This document shows positions 21,251 through 27,268 of a stretch of 64,000 bases of DNA, in pieces; within the stretch, counting starts at the first letter, position 1, and each line of letters begins with the position of its first letter. The notes under the pieces were generated by a model that saw only the letters and a program-made list of their open reading frames with translations, had not been told where the DNA came from and did not search any database. The translations under genes were made by a program, and so were the position numbers. Source of the stretch: JAGOFO01 sp964522105 (GTDB taxonomy: Bacteria; Myxococcota_A; UBA9042; DTJE01); the NCBI GenBank assembly GCA_964522105.1, contig CAZFVA010000003.1, positions 1 to 64,000 of the forward strand, written 5' to 3'.

Positions 21251-21519
21251 CATGGGGGGATGTCAGTATCTTTGTCGCCGGTGTCTTTGACGTCCGCTGG
21301 AACATCCGACGTGTCACTGATGTCATCGTTGACATCATTTGTGTCCCGGCCGGTATCAGCGTCATGCCCTGTATCTTGCGGCTCATTTGTATCCGCGTCT
21401 GCAACGTCAGAACCGTTGTCCTGAGGCCCCAGATCTGTCGGAGGCGGGTTGCTTCCGCATGCAAAAACGAAAAGCACGCAAAAAGCGAGTCCCAGATTGA
21501 GTCGGTTAGTAATCCGCAT
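11506..21519 (-). CDS. Giant Cys-rich repeat lipoprotein (3337 residues)
   Basis: One uninterrupted 10-kb frame. The start at 21519 is chosen over an in-frame codon at 21594 because AGGAG lies 8 bp upstream and a lipoprotein signal begins there: MRITNRLNLGLAFCVLFVFAC, lipobox VFAC. The Cys is followed by GSNPPPTD and an Asp/Thr/Val-rich spacer to about residue 95. From there to the C-terminus the protein is Cys-rich repeats of about 22-26 residues with the core CDDGNxCTxDxCDxxTGxC; I estimate 125-140 copies, roughly one Cys in six residues. Asp/Asn spacing suggests calcium binding, and Cys pairing four per unit suggests a long disulfide-stapled rod, both inference. Similar repeat lipoproteins occur in myxobacteria-like lineages. 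No transmembrane, enzyme or anchoring domain interrupts the repeats. Function unknown; adhesion, surface fibre or spacer are possible. Confidence 0.88.
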   Translation of the reverse strand: MRITNRLNLGLAFCVLFVFACGSNPPPTDLGPQDNGSDVADADTNEPQDTGHDADTGRDTNDVNDDISDTSDVPADVKDTGDKDTDIPPCEVNADCPDDPLDKCLEGKCVDHVCTQGAKNCDDGFDCTADGCSSDRGGCFHVYLTGNPCRECTQHSDCAGNSPCEQVACKEVPNVVTSPEPYDQFPSPTSGKVCFHKLCENCDDGKPCTNDSCNSEGVLVYTPVTCSDFNQCTTDTCNPTNGDCSHVDISPCTVCASGDHAACNTTATNPDSQCLNGYCKQVIFDGGVHNCSFTIPCPSGTTCDVGIGKCMSNVCDYVPNTCDDGNVCTADYCDSTSGCQHDCICMACTFATTLPAESGECNDNSKCTLDSCIAGTGGSCGSKPLVCSYERIDCDDNLMSTVDTCDPDVGCVHTAIIACETNAQCVADGNMCTVDKYCDGVTGLCVSRPRTCDDGDACTLDDCAPAEGCVFTEIPGCRVDCTASELVCVDDNACTVDTCATNPLNANFKACFNIESTCDDGDPCSKDWCDISTGCQHLATQCSCTADADCKSEVGGCLRGACNTTTGKCFEQEISCDDNTICTLDSCDRTTGVCLHTNNPNAPVDQCIACDPSDMNADKLCAANNADPCKIGSCADTKYCIFTPINCTDNDSCTIDSCDPVEGCVNTVNPECRHCPNGQNWECATTIKCKIGRCDVTGDPKGLCVLDDMVCEDGNPCTNGVCSPVTGLCVWSPVSTDDSNKCTQDGCDPVGGIFHIAKVCTDGLRCTNDSCDPLTGECVFGPKDCDDQDPCTDDYCSPSSGVCVHQPMTCDDGNQCTQDSCLSGIGCSHSINPWPPCNGEGCIRDIQCNDNNPCTTDYCDQTVSPSICRFDAKACDDEDPCTLDYCNPVTGSCEHRQTICDDSDPCTIDSCDVNGKCLHVTAWCSDGNRCTKDSCDSNCGGCVFIPYKNVEQPSCNTFMCTKNSDCTVTGNNCMTGKCNTTTGECYTDCKVSCDDEDPCTVDTCSPADGSCQHSPVICDDGNLCTTDTCDQILGKCVFRFKDCNDSNLCTDDVCDSTSGSCMHRIDLCDDENPCTNDRCDLTTGFCDYSWRTCTDNNPCTRDYCNVANGECASEPNDCNDGNKCTVDGCNPLNGQCSRQPVECDDGNLCTTDVCSTANGECYFEPKICVSTDPTMVGSCTPATGLCSYVQKSCDDGNACTNNRIDIWGNCHNETLNCADGSSCTVDTCDPVTGCKHVDQSNSCADADPCTLDYCDPMIGCVHQYVANPPACPACVSDADCYDPDNFNKCSTIACDIVRGECKYYPTNSCFDNNKCTEDICNGATGTCSNVQIACNDNIPCTVDSCNPANGQCVSTARDCDDKNPCTVDSCDFLTGKCLNIETTCNDNDPCTLDVCLAGIGCVHSDDACDDGNLCTADTCDSRNGGCKNVAKVCNDANPCTVDFCDTATGGCRTRAKDCDDGNACTADTCDQVTGLCVHTGKICDDDNCCTRDKCDSISGVCVYTPETCDDNNPCTTGTCDTASCGCVYNQVNCDDGKPCTWDACSVSAGGCVNNAVVCDDQDPTTTDVCVDGIGCVYRPVTCDTNAQCDDHNACTVGTCSVGHLCTYVETNCNDNNLCTVDSCSPYTGSCVNLAKSCNDNNACTLDTCNTTTGACLNTLRSCNDGNACTTDSCDSATGICVFDPRNCNDSNPCTIDECRTGAGCVNTNKSCEDYDQCTADACDITTGRCVNVTTDCSDTDPCTLDYCNPFSGSCLNDPVEIDDSNPCTIDQCDPISGFIRHFQLDCNDGLACTIDSCDTGTGECQHKAKFCDDGNLCTADYCDPANGGCVNDMKDCSDGLFCTQDVCDQSTATCSNPPVIVDDLNVCTIDACNPLNGNISHIPVVCEADANLCTTESCDTVRGGCVSRAKDCEDGNKCTADSCPNTVTGTCEHTAINCNDADACTADSCVPETGCVNARKDCNDNNICTVDLCDAISGNCLNTQKYCNDSNACTTDACELPSGLCKFTPKNCNDNNLCTRDSCDTGNGECINTLEVCDDFNDCTNDYCDPANGRCVFNEKICADDLTNKCLLGECDPLNGNCLLKENLCDDQNGCTADSCNTVTGECSNVVAEGCVQCTSAGDPICKDTDPCTEDSCDLVLGICYQIDVVCDDTNRCTGDLGTGADHCDSLGGGCVWVPKDCFDDNPCTDDMCNPSSGSCYYPPTNCDDASTCTVDSCDPEVGCKHVSRCADDNNKCTNDSCDLQTGECLYLPVDCNDYSKCTTDFCDPATGACVNNLTVLCDDSNVCSLDECNPGTGLCEYYTKCQSFDLCTNDICDEGTGACTTSPVACDDLNKCTTDWCNAATGSCVSELRTCDDSSVCTTDSCDTATGNCVYTPKDCNDNNLCTVDDCDPTNAQCFRRDTDCSDLNPCTTDTCHPITGCAHAEIPGCTPCVTAEDCDDGVPCSYDYCDIQVGGQCVHETIICDDYNLCTDDYCDLEGICQFDYRCNDALNCTLDLCDALTGDCNHPIKPCNDNNYCTDDFCNEADGSCVSEGFTCEDFNNCTNDFCNVTTGCMYQEIPCADLDLCTLDSCDIATGQCKHEPMVCDDDDLCSTDTCDPNSGCKATPIVCDDDLKCTEDVCNSLTGCEYKPRTCADYDECTIDSCNPETGNCVHTVQPCDDGNACTFDYCDSRIGRCVNEDRTNCSPRVPCGTGSCNQTTGACVYNYSACERCGVGNSCPSDNNGCTRDFCIVEIDVCYHDPKSCVSDTQPCMEGECIGSKPNGDPNCINFQPLVCNDDGNMCTAETCNAVSGECESTGIDCDDGNLCTIDSCSRADGLCVNEAILCPSSSNVCYSSSCEPTTGSCLLEALDCDDNNTCTIDSCDPEEGCVHQITSGPGGCTMCSSNAQCSDNDPCTAEHCDLGLGICYFSGNICDDNDACTLDTCSALGVCSHSPTICIDEFDCTVDSCDSIAGCQFVPYECPADNSLCTVETCSENPVVGNDTPVCTTTALNCNDGLACTTDTCDAALGCVNTDKVCTDPGNLAACKEYSCNPANGNCWITDTVCVSEDPCLVGSCNVAQNQCVWTRATSCTACTGDLQCNDGDPCTNDFCRTTFSGVKVCDTTPKVCDDGVQCTTDTCNATSGVCESVSNCESDGNKCTDDACNVLIGLCEFVVRECDDDDICTLDSCDPLTGDCRNVAIDNCCKTVDDCNDGNLCTEDLCLASLNSCENEPKYCNDQNSCTEDSCNAATGDCTFTRLPNCCNNAGDCDDGLFCSVDRCNGATSQCEYELLKCNTDFNTCTIDRCDETINACTYDAIDNCCTTNSQCNDNNICTTDTCGQNNRCTNIAIPNC

Positions 21520-21573
21520 GACGATTCTCCTACGACCGATAAAGCCCGCAAATCCAATAAAATCGGAGTCTTG

Positions 21574-21610
21574 GGCGGAGTAATTCCGCCGCATGCCAAC
21601 CCCCTGGCAT
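21574..21610. repeat. Two short inverted repeats upstream of the giant gene
   Basis: GGCGGA (21574-21579) and TCCGCC (21585-21590) form a 6-bp stem with a 5-base loop; ATGCCA (21593-21598) and TGGCAT (21605-21610) form a second stem with a 6-base loop. They lie 55-90 bp upstream of the giant gene's ATG, in the leader or promoter zone, and could be an operator or mRNA structure. No convincing -35/-10 pair for the giant gene was found nearby. Confidence 0.4.
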
Positions 21611-21686
21611 AAACGGCTCTCTAAGTTTAACAGAAATCAGTCGGGAATAGAAAAGGAGAATCAGTAGTTATTTATTACTTGATGCT

Positions 21687-21714
21687 TTGATTGTATCTGG
21701 ATGAAACCTATAAT
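21687..21714 (+). promoter_or_regulatory. sigma70-type promoter for the 21751 gene
   Basis: TTGATT at 21687-21692, 16-bp spacer, perfect TATAAT at 21709-21714, followed 37 bp later by the ATG at 21751 with its own GGAGG. The surrounding DNA is AT-rich for this genome. Confidence 0.65.
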
Positions 21715-21750
21715 ACGCATGTGTCCGTTCGATTAGCTGGAGGTGTAATT

Positions 21751-22206
21751 ATGAAAAAGTTCATTCTGGCCGCAAGTGTCTTTTCTTCGCTCGTGTTTGT
21801 TTCCGTTTTTGCTGCCGCTCAGGCTGTTGATCCGGTGGCGGAAGAAGTCAGTCCCGAGTCAGTTGTTCTGGGCGAGATTTTGATCAAGTTCGCTAATACT
21901 GACTACCCTTCGGTTCGGGTGGACGGCGAGTCGTGGGATGACACTGAATATGCCGAAGACGGCAAGCAGGTCTTCCTTCACAAGACAAATAGAACGATGG
22001 ACCATACGATTCTGCTGGTTCCGGGATTCGAAGGGCTTGCGGAGGCCGAATTTGTTATCAAGCCATCGGACTGGAAGTTGATTAAGTTGAATAAACTGGA
22101 CCGCACGTGGCGCGCTGAAAAGCTGGTCAAATTTGTTAATGCGCCTGTGAAGCCGAAGAAGCCCGCGCCGCCTGCCGAAGAATCAGAAACAGTACCCGTC
22201 CCGTGA
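21751..22206 (+). CDS. Small secreted protein of unknown function
   Basis: 151 residues with a clear type I signal peptide: MKKFILAASVFSSLVFVSVF, predicted cut after AAAQA near residue 25. The mature protein is about 125 residues, with a beta-rich middle (FANTDYPSVRVDGESWDD, then VFLHKTNRTMDHTILLVPGF) that loosely resembles PEGA-like surface beta domains, and an extended Pro/Lys/Glu-rich tail (PVKPKKPAPPAEE). No Cys in the mature part, in contrast to its giant neighbour. The start at 21751 (not 21691) is set by GGAGG at 21739-21743 and by the signal peptide. It is divergent from the giant gene and has its own promoter. Confidence 0.72.
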   Translation: MKKFILAASVFSSLVFVSVFAAAQAVDPVAEEVSPESVVLGEILIKFANTDYPSVRVDGESWDDTEYAEDGKQVFLHKTNRTMDHTILLVPGFEGLAEAEFVIKPSDWKLIKLNKLDRTWRAEKLVKFVNAPVKPKKPAPPAEESETVPVP

Positions 22207-22270
22207 TATTTCCGTGAACGTAATCAACAATAAAAAGTTAATCAGCAGCTGAAATCCCAAGATGAAAACA

Positions 22271-22305
22271 GGATTGGTTTGAATAACAGAACTGGATTGG
22301 TTTGA
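22271..22305. repeat. 12-bp direct repeat in a convergent intergenic gap
   Basis: GGATTGGTTTGA occurs at 22271-22282 and again at 22294-22305. It lies between the stop codons of the 21751 gene and the PxxKW-like gene. No hairpin-plus-T-run terminator was recognised in this 130-bp gap. Confidence 0.5.
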
Positions 22306-22336
22306 CGGGTAGATTCTGTTTGACGGCAGGAGAGAG

Positions 22337-22615
22337 CTATTTTCCCTTCATGGCCTTCTTGGATGCCTTCAGGGGGTTGACCTTCTTGGTTTCTTCGAGC
22401 TTGCGCTGTACGTGGGTACCAAGGTTACAGTTTCCGAACATCCACTTGGCGCTGGTGTCTTTGTAAGCCTTGCAGTAGCTGGTCCCTTCGTGTTCGATGA
22501 TGTTGCCGCATCCAACACACTGGTCAACGATCACAAAGGCCTTTGCGCCGGAGAACGTCTTTTCGTTTGCCGCCGCCAGAATTCTTCCAATGTCACTATC
22601 CAGGGGAGTCACCAT
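22337..22615 (-). CDS. PxxKW-family-like small cysteine-rich protein
   Basis: 92 residues. The conserved Cys set is DQCVGCGNI, then YCKAYKD, then FGNCNLGTH, ending in VNPLKASKKAMKGK. This layout and the NPLKASK ending match what I recall of the deltaproteobacterial 'PxxKW family cysteine-rich protein', though the Pro of the name is replaced here (DTSAKW). The four Cys could hold zinc or an iron-sulfur cluster. Function is unknown in the family. Start 22615 is preferred to 22654 because GGAGG lies 6 bp upstream. It follows the 55-residue basic protein by 72 bp and is probably transcribed with it. Confidence 0.7.
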   Translation of the reverse strand: MVTPLDSDIGRILAAANEKTFSGAKAFVIVDQCVGCGNIIEHEGTSYCKAYKDTSAKWMFGNCNLGTHVQRKLEETKKVNPLKASKKAMKGK

Positions 22616-22687
22616 GTCCAGCCTCCAGGCAAACCCGACAACAATCGGGTTCATCAGGGTTTCTCTGTCGTCTCCGAACTCGGAAGA

Positions 22688-22855
22688 CTACTCTTCGACG
22701 TTGGCCAGGGCTTCTGGATTATCCAGACCCATCTTACGTCCAAGCTCCATAACCTTTGCCCGGTAATCGCGGCGGATTTCCCGCTTGCGCCTGGCTCCGG
22801 ATGCAGTGTTCTTTCTTTTACGGATCAGCTTTCTTTTTTTGGTCGGCGAAGGCAT
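22688..22855 (-). CDS. Tiny basic conserved protein behind a consensus promoter
   Basis: 55 residues, MPSPTKKRKLIRKRKNTAS and on to a helix RRDYRAKVMELGRKMGLDNP. More than a third of the residues are Lys or Arg. Small basic proteins with this SPxKRxKLIRxRK opening are annotated as hypothetical in deltaproteobacteria; the family resembles ribosome- or nucleic-acid-binding proteins but I do not recognise it as bS21 or any named ribosomal protein. GGAGGG sits 7 bp before the ATG at 22855; an upstream in-frame codon at 22888 is rejected because it overlaps the -10 box. The leader is only about 26 nt. Confidence 0.72.
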   Translation of the reverse strand: MPSPTKKRKLIRKRKNTASGARRKREIRRDYRAKVMELGRKMGLDNPEALANVEE

Positions 22856-22887
22856 CTGTTCGCCCTCCAGACAAACAAGGGAGCGCA

Positions 22888-22915
22888 ATTATAGCGGAGG
22901 TATCTGGTCTGTCAA
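22888..22915 (-). promoter_or_regulatory. perfect-consensus sigma70 promoter
   Basis: On the minus strand TTGACA (22915-22910), 16-bp spacer, TATAAT (22893-22888). Both hexamers are exact consensus, the best promoter seen in the window. It drives the 55-residue basic protein and probably the PxxKW-like gene. Confidence 0.85.
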
Positions 22916-23031
22916 CCTCAGAGTTGAGTGCGGCGCAGTCTTTGTCGTGTTTTTCATGAAATAGAAAGTAATTAACGGGGGTTTTCGTGTGTTGTCAGTT
23001 CAGGGGTTGGCTGGAACAGTCAGGCTTCAGG

Positions 23032-25125
23032 TCAGTCGCGGCGGCTGTCCTGCATCGCTTCACGGCGGGAAAGGCGGATTTTTCCGTTTTTCGGATCGAG
23101 GCCGATAACCTTGACCTGAATCTCGTCGCCTTCCTTGACCACGTCTTCGACTGCCTTGACCCTGTGATCGGCCAGCTCGGAGATGTGACACAGGCCTTCG
23201 ACGCCGGGAAGGATTCTGATGAAAGCGCCGAAATCCGTGATTTTCACGACTTCGCCGATGTACGTCTTGCCAACTTCGGCATCGTCAGTCAGTTCGTGAA
23301 TCATGCTCATCGCCTTGTCGGTCGAGAGCTTGTCCACGGCTGCGATCGTTACAAGGCCGGAGTCGTCAACGGAAATCGTCGCGCCGCTTTCGGACTGGAC
23401 GCCACGGATATTGCGGCCGCCGGGACCAATCAGGTCGCGGATGCGGTCCTGGCTGATCTGCATCGTGTAGATGCGCGGGGCCCATTCTGAATAATCGGCG
23501 CGCGGTGCGACGATTGCTTCTTCCAGTTTGCCGATGATGTGCAGTCTGCCCTGTCTGGCCTGCTCAAGAGCGTTGGTCATGATCTGTTCGGTCAGGCCGT
23601 CGCACTTGATGTCCATCTGGACGGCTGTGATGCCTTCACGGGTCCCGACGACTTTGAAGTCCATGTCGCCAAGATGATCTTCATCACCAAGGATGTCTGT
23701 CAGGATTGCGACCTTGTCGCCTTCCTTGATCAGGCCCATCGCAACGCCGCCGACGTGGCTGCTGATCGGGACGCCGGCATCCATCAATGCAAGGGACGTT
23801 CCGCAGACGGTCGCCATCGAAGATGAACCGTTTGATTCCAGAATTTCCGAGACCGCGCGGATCGTGTATTTGAATCCGCTGTCGTCGCCGGGAAGCACCT
23901 TCGAGACGCCGCGCCACGCAAGGTTTCCGTGTCCGACTTCACGCCGTCCCGGGCTGCCCAGGCGCTTGACTTCGCCGACGCTGAAGGCCGGGAAATTATA
24001 ATGAAGCATGAACTTCCGGAAGATGTCGCCGGAAAGCAGGTCCATACGCTGTTCGTCTGATTCCGTACCGAGCGTGATCGTCACAAGCGCCTGAGTTTCG
24101 CCGCGTGTGAATATCGAGGATCCGTGGGTGCGCGGCAGGGCGCCGATTTCGCAGACGATAGGTCTGACTGTCGTCAGGTCGCGACCGTCAACACGCAGGC
24201 CCTTTTCAAGGATAAGTGTTCTGAGGCGCTCGCCTTCAAGCGATTCGATTGCGCCGTGAATTTCACCGGCGCGGCCGGGGAATTCTTCAGCAAGCTTTTC
24301 AATTGTGGCTGCAAGCAGTTCGTTGATTGCTGCCCTGCGGGGAAGTTTTTCCTTGATGCAGAGAGCGTCACACATCGGAGCCCAGGCTGCTTCACGGACT
24401 GCGGCGATAAGCGCTTCGTCCTTTTTGATCGGCGGGGGGACTCTTTTGGTCACGTTCAGCTTCGCGGCCATTGACCTTTGAAGGTCAAGGATCTTCTGTC
24501 CGGCCGTTTCTGCGAAGACGAGAGCCTTGATAACGTCAGCTTCAGAGGCAAATTTCGCTTCGCCTTCGACCATCATAAGACCGGAAGGTCCGACGGCGGC
24601 CATGATGTCAATGTCGCATTCAACGCGCTGGGCGTTGGTCGGGTTGGCAATCAGTTCGCCATTGATCATGCCGACGCGGATACCGGCCAGCGGTCCCTGG
24701 AAAGGGATGTTGGAAAATGAAAGGGCTGCGCTGGCGCCGATAAGGGCGGGGACAGCCGGGTCGTTTTCCTGATCCGACGAGATGACCAGTGCGACAATCT
24801 GCGTTTCATATTTGAACGTCTTGGGGAAAAGTGGCCGAATCGGGCGGTCCATAATTCTGGAATTAAGGACTTCGGCTTCGGTCGGGCGGCTTTCGCGTTT
24901 GAAATAGCCACCCGGGATTTTTCCCGCAGCATAGGATCTTTCAAGGTAGTCGACTGTCAGGGGGATGAAATCCCCTTCACGGTACTGTTCGCCTGCAACG
25001 ACGGTTACCAGGACGACTGTGTCGCCCAGGCTGACGAGGGCAGCGCCGCTGGCCTGCTTGGCAAGGCGACCGGTTTCGATGGTCAGTGTCTTGCCGTAGA
25101 AATCGAGACTCTCGCGTAGAAACAT
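23032..25125 (-). CDS. pnp: Polynucleotide phosphorylase
   Basis: 697 residues, full length. Phosphorolytic 3'-5' exoribonuclease of the RNA degradosome. Two RNase PH-like halves are visible (VSLGDTVVLVTVV near residue 30 and EIGALPRTHGSSIFTRGETQ near residue 320), with the catalytic LTDILGDEDHLGDMDFKVVG. The KH domain (MQISQDRIRDLIGPGGRNIR) and the S1 domain (GKTYIGEVVKITDFGAFIRI) follow at the C-terminus. AAGGAG 8 bp before the ATG. It lies 122 bp downstream of rpsO, the classic rpsO-pnp pairing. Confidence 0.98.
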   Translation of the reverse strand: MFLRESLDFYGKTLTIETGRLAKQASGAALVSLGDTVVLVTVVAGEQYREGDFIPLTVDYLERSYAAGKIPGGYFKRESRPTEAEVLNSRIMDRPIRPLFPKTFKYETQIVALVISSDQENDPAVPALIGASAALSFSNIPFQGPLAGIRVGMINGELIANPTNAQRVECDIDIMAAVGPSGLMMVEGEAKFASEADVIKALVFAETAGQKILDLQRSMAAKLNVTKRVPPPIKKDEALIAAVREAAWAPMCDALCIKEKLPRRAAINELLAATIEKLAEEFPGRAGEIHGAIESLEGERLRTLILEKGLRVDGRDLTTVRPIVCEIGALPRTHGSSIFTRGETQALVTITLGTESDEQRMDLLSGDIFRKFMLHYNFPAFSVGEVKRLGSPGRREVGHGNLAWRGVSKVLPGDDSGFKYTIRAVSEILESNGSSSMATVCGTSLALMDAGVPISSHVGGVAMGLIKEGDKVAILTDILGDEDHLGDMDFKVVGTREGITAVQMDIKCDGLTEQIMTNALEQARQGRLHIIGKLEEAIVAPRADYSEWAPRIYTMQISQDRIRDLIGPGGRNIRGVQSESGATISVDDSGLVTIAAVDKLSTDKAMSMIHELTDDAEVGKTYIGEVVKITDFGAFIRILPGVEGLCHISELADHRVKAVEDVVKEGDEIQVKVIGLDPKNGKIRLSRREAMQDSRRD

Positions 25126-25247
25126 TATATTACTCCTTTATTATTAATATCTTTTGAATGGGGATAGCAGTTGTCCGCAACGCCATATGAGCTATGCCTG
25201 CAGACGATGGGGTAAGGCTGGTTCTGAATCTGACGGTGTCCTTTGGC

Positions 25248-25517
25248 CTACTTGCGTATGCCGAGTTCCGCAATGAGATTCTGGTACCGATCCTTATCGG
25301 ACGCCTTGATGTAGTCCAGCAGGCGACGACGGCGACCAACCAGTTTCAACAGTCCACGGCGGGAATGATGATCTTTCTTGTGGGTCTTGAAGTGTTCCGT
25401 CAAGTACCGAATTCGTTCCGTCAGAAGAGCTACCTGCACGTCCGGCGAACCGGTATCAGTGTCGTGAGCCCTGAACTTTTCTATTACTTCTTGCTTTTTT
25501 GCGTTCGCAAGTGGCAT
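25248..25517 (-). CDS. rpsO: Small ribosomal subunit protein uS15
   Basis: 89 residues, the usual uS15 length. Binds 16S rRNA early in 30S assembly. Family signature visible: HDTDTGSPDVQVALLTERI, then HKKDHHSRRGLLKLVGRRRR and LLDYIKASDKDRY. The start is 25517 (MPLANAKKQ), with GGAGG 5 bp upstream; the longer frame to 25538 lacks a site. pnp follows on the same strand, dnaA lies upstream, 107 bp away and in the same direction. Confidence 0.98.
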   Translation of the reverse strand: MPLANAKKQEVIEKFRAHDTDTGSPDVQVALLTERIRYLTEHFKTHKKDHHSRRGLLKLVGRRRRLLDYIKASDKDRYQNLIAELGIRK

Positions 25518-25623
25518 CCGTTCCTCCACTTCGTCCAAAGTTAAAACCGGCCGAAATTGTAGGCGGGGGATTGGGTTCTGTCAAGTGAAATCGGACGAGG
25601 CCTGAAAACAAGGGGTGGCAGTG

Positions 25624-26961
25624 CTACAGGAAACCGAGGGTCTGCGAGATGTCGCGGATGGCGTTGCTGACCGGAGCATCGGTCTTTATCATCTTTTCAA
25701 GGGTTTTAAGCCCCGAAAGGACGGTCGTATGACTTCTGTCACCGAATATCCTGCCGATCTGCGGCAGCGAAAATTTCATGTGGTCCCGGATGATTCCCAT
25801 GGCGACGTACCTGGGAACTGATACTGCCCGATGTCTTTTCGGCCCTTTAATGTCCGCCGGGTTCAGGTTGTAGTATTCGGCCACCGTCCTGATGACTTTG
25901 TCCGATGTTACCCGTCCACGGCTGTCATTGAACGTCTTGATCGTGATCCGTTTCGCCATTTCCAGCGTGATCGGCTGTTTCATCAGCAGGGCATGGGCAG
26001 AAACCCTGTTCAAGGCGCCTTCCAGCTCCCTGACCGACCCGGTGAACTTGCCCGCAATAAAATCTGCCACGTCGAACGGCAGGTGGTATTCCTCGATTTC
26101 GGCCTTCCGCAGAAGTATTTTGACCCTGGTTTCTTCGTCCGGCGGCTGAATGTCCGCTATCAGGCCCCACTCGAACCGGCTGCGCAGTCTTTCGGTAAGG
26201 CTGTCCATCGAGGACGGCGGCTGGTCGCTGGTAATGATTACCTGCTTCCCTTCGTTATAAAGCGCGTTAAACGTGTGGAACAGCTCGCTCTGGACGAACT
26301 GGGACCCCGACACGAACTGAATGTCATCAACCAGCAGAACGTCGCAAACGCCACGGAACCGTGTCCGCAGGGAATCCATGTTCTTGCTGTTGACGGCGTT
26401 CATCACCATGTTGGTGAACGCTTCCCCGCTTGTGCACAGGACCTTCAAGCGCGGGTTGTTCTTTCTGATTTGATGTCCGATGGCATGCAGGATATGGGTT
26501 TTGCCAAGTCCGACGCCGCCGTGAATGAACAGGGGGTTGTAGTTGCCCCCGGGGCATTTTGAAACAGCCATGCCCGCAGAGTGGACCAGTTCGTTACATT
26601 CGCCGACGATGAAATTATCAAACGTGAAGCGATCTTTTAAGCGGTCGATTTCAACCGGTGCGTGCCTGGCCTCGGTCGGAAGGATGCCGCCCCTGTTGTC
26701 GGAAGCAACGGCAGTTGCTGATACAGAAGCCACCTTGAAGTCAACGCCGACGTGACGATGGGCCGTGTCCCACAGCGCGTCTTTGATTTTGTCCGAAAAA
26801 TTGTCCTGAATGTGCTTGGCGGTGTATGTGTCGGGTACTTCAAGAGTCAGAATGCTGTTGTCGGATTCGAGAGGTCTTATTATAGCTATCCATTTGTCGT
26901 AATGCTCGGGTTCCATTCGGTCTTTTAGAAGATTAAGAGCACTTGTCCACAAATTCTGCAT
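25624..26961 (-). CDS. dnaA: Chromosomal replication initiator DnaA
   Basis: 445 residues, typical. Domain I at the N-terminus (MQNLWTSALNLLKDRM, then YDKWIAIIRPL), a short linker, AAA+ domain III with Walker A FIHGGVGLGKTH and Walker B CDVLLVDDIQFVSG, sensor I (VIITSDQPPS), and DNA-binding domain IV with the signature FGDRSHTTVLSGLK near the C-terminus. It is not followed by dnaN; downstream are rpsO and pnp. The 307-bp region upstream is AT-richer and may hold the promoter or origin. A near-consensus DnaA box overlaps codons 4-6 (26943-26951). Confidence 0.98.
   Translation of the reverse strand: MQNLWTSALNLLKDRMEPEHYDKWIAIIRPLESDNSILTLEVPDTYTAKHIQDNFSDKIKDALWDTAHRHVGVDFKVASVSATAVASDNRGGILPTEARHAPVEIDRLKDRFTFDNFIVGECNELVHSAGMAVSKCPGGNYNPLFIHGGVGLGKTHILHAIGHQIRKNNPRLKVLCTSGEAFTNMVMNAVNSKNMDSLRTRFRGVCDVLLVDDIQFVSGSQFVQSELFHTFNALYNEGKQVIITSDQPPSSMDSLTERLRSRFEWGLIADIQPPDEETRVKILLRKAEIEEYHLPFDVADFIAGKFTGSVRELEGALNRVSAHALLMKQPITLEMAKRITIKTFNDSRGRVTSDKVIRTVAEYYNLNPADIKGPKRHRAVSVPRYVAMGIIRDHMKFSLPQIGRIFGDRSHTTVLSGLKTLEKMIKTDAPVSNAIRDISQTLGFL
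26943..26951 (+). other. near-consensus DnaA box at the dnaA start
   Basis: TTGTCCACA, one mismatch from TTATCCACA, within the first codons of dnaA. Could take part in autoregulation. No further clear box was found in the upstream gap, so support is weak. Confidence 0.35.
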
Positions 26962-27268
26962 ATACTACGCCCGTGTTCTCCAGACAGCTATTTCCCAACT
27001 GTTTACCGAGCTCAAAAGGCTCTGAGTGAGTGGAAGCTAAATCGTTGCTTGAAACGTTACAACCCCGTTTGTGAAATATTTTTTATCACTAATGTTTTCA
27101 GATAGTTAGTTGATTATTGCATTCAGGACCATGTCTATCCGAGTTTGCTAACCCCACACATTTCAACGGTTCTGTATGATTATGTCGTAATTTCAAGATG
27201 TTATGCTGGTGTATCTACAACCGTTGGTGTTTCTTGAACAATATGGAAAAGTGAGGTTTGAAAGCGGT
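26962..27268. other. 307-bp gene-free region upstream of dnaA
   Basis: The only gene-free stretch over 300 bp in the window. It holds the dnaA promoter region and is AT-rich for this genome, most of all at 27068-27122 (TTTGTGAAATATTTTTTATC and following). Several poly-T/poly-A runs could unwind easily. I found no cluster of TTATCCACA boxes and no tRNA. A short inverted repeat TTGAAACG/CGTTTCAA-like element is near 27049-27056. It could be a minimal or degenerate origin, or only the dnaA regulatory region. Confidence 0.4.

Noticed and set aside
11506..21519. Long plus-strand ORFs inside the giant gene
   Set aside because: They are shadows of the Cys-rich repeat: the biased codons of the repeat leave the opposite strand open, and the plus-strand peptides have no coherent families or ribosome sites.
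21520..21750. Sigma54 promoter upstream of the giant gene
   Set aside because: A TTGGCAT sequence is present but no TTGCW element follows at the right spacing.
22207..22336. Intrinsic terminator in the convergent gap
   Set aside because: No stem followed by a T-run was found; only a 12-bp direct repeat.
22688..22855. Ribosomal protein bS21
   Set aside because: Basic and short, but the bS21 pattern (a central Leu/Arg-Arg-Phe region) is absent; kept as an unnamed basic protein.
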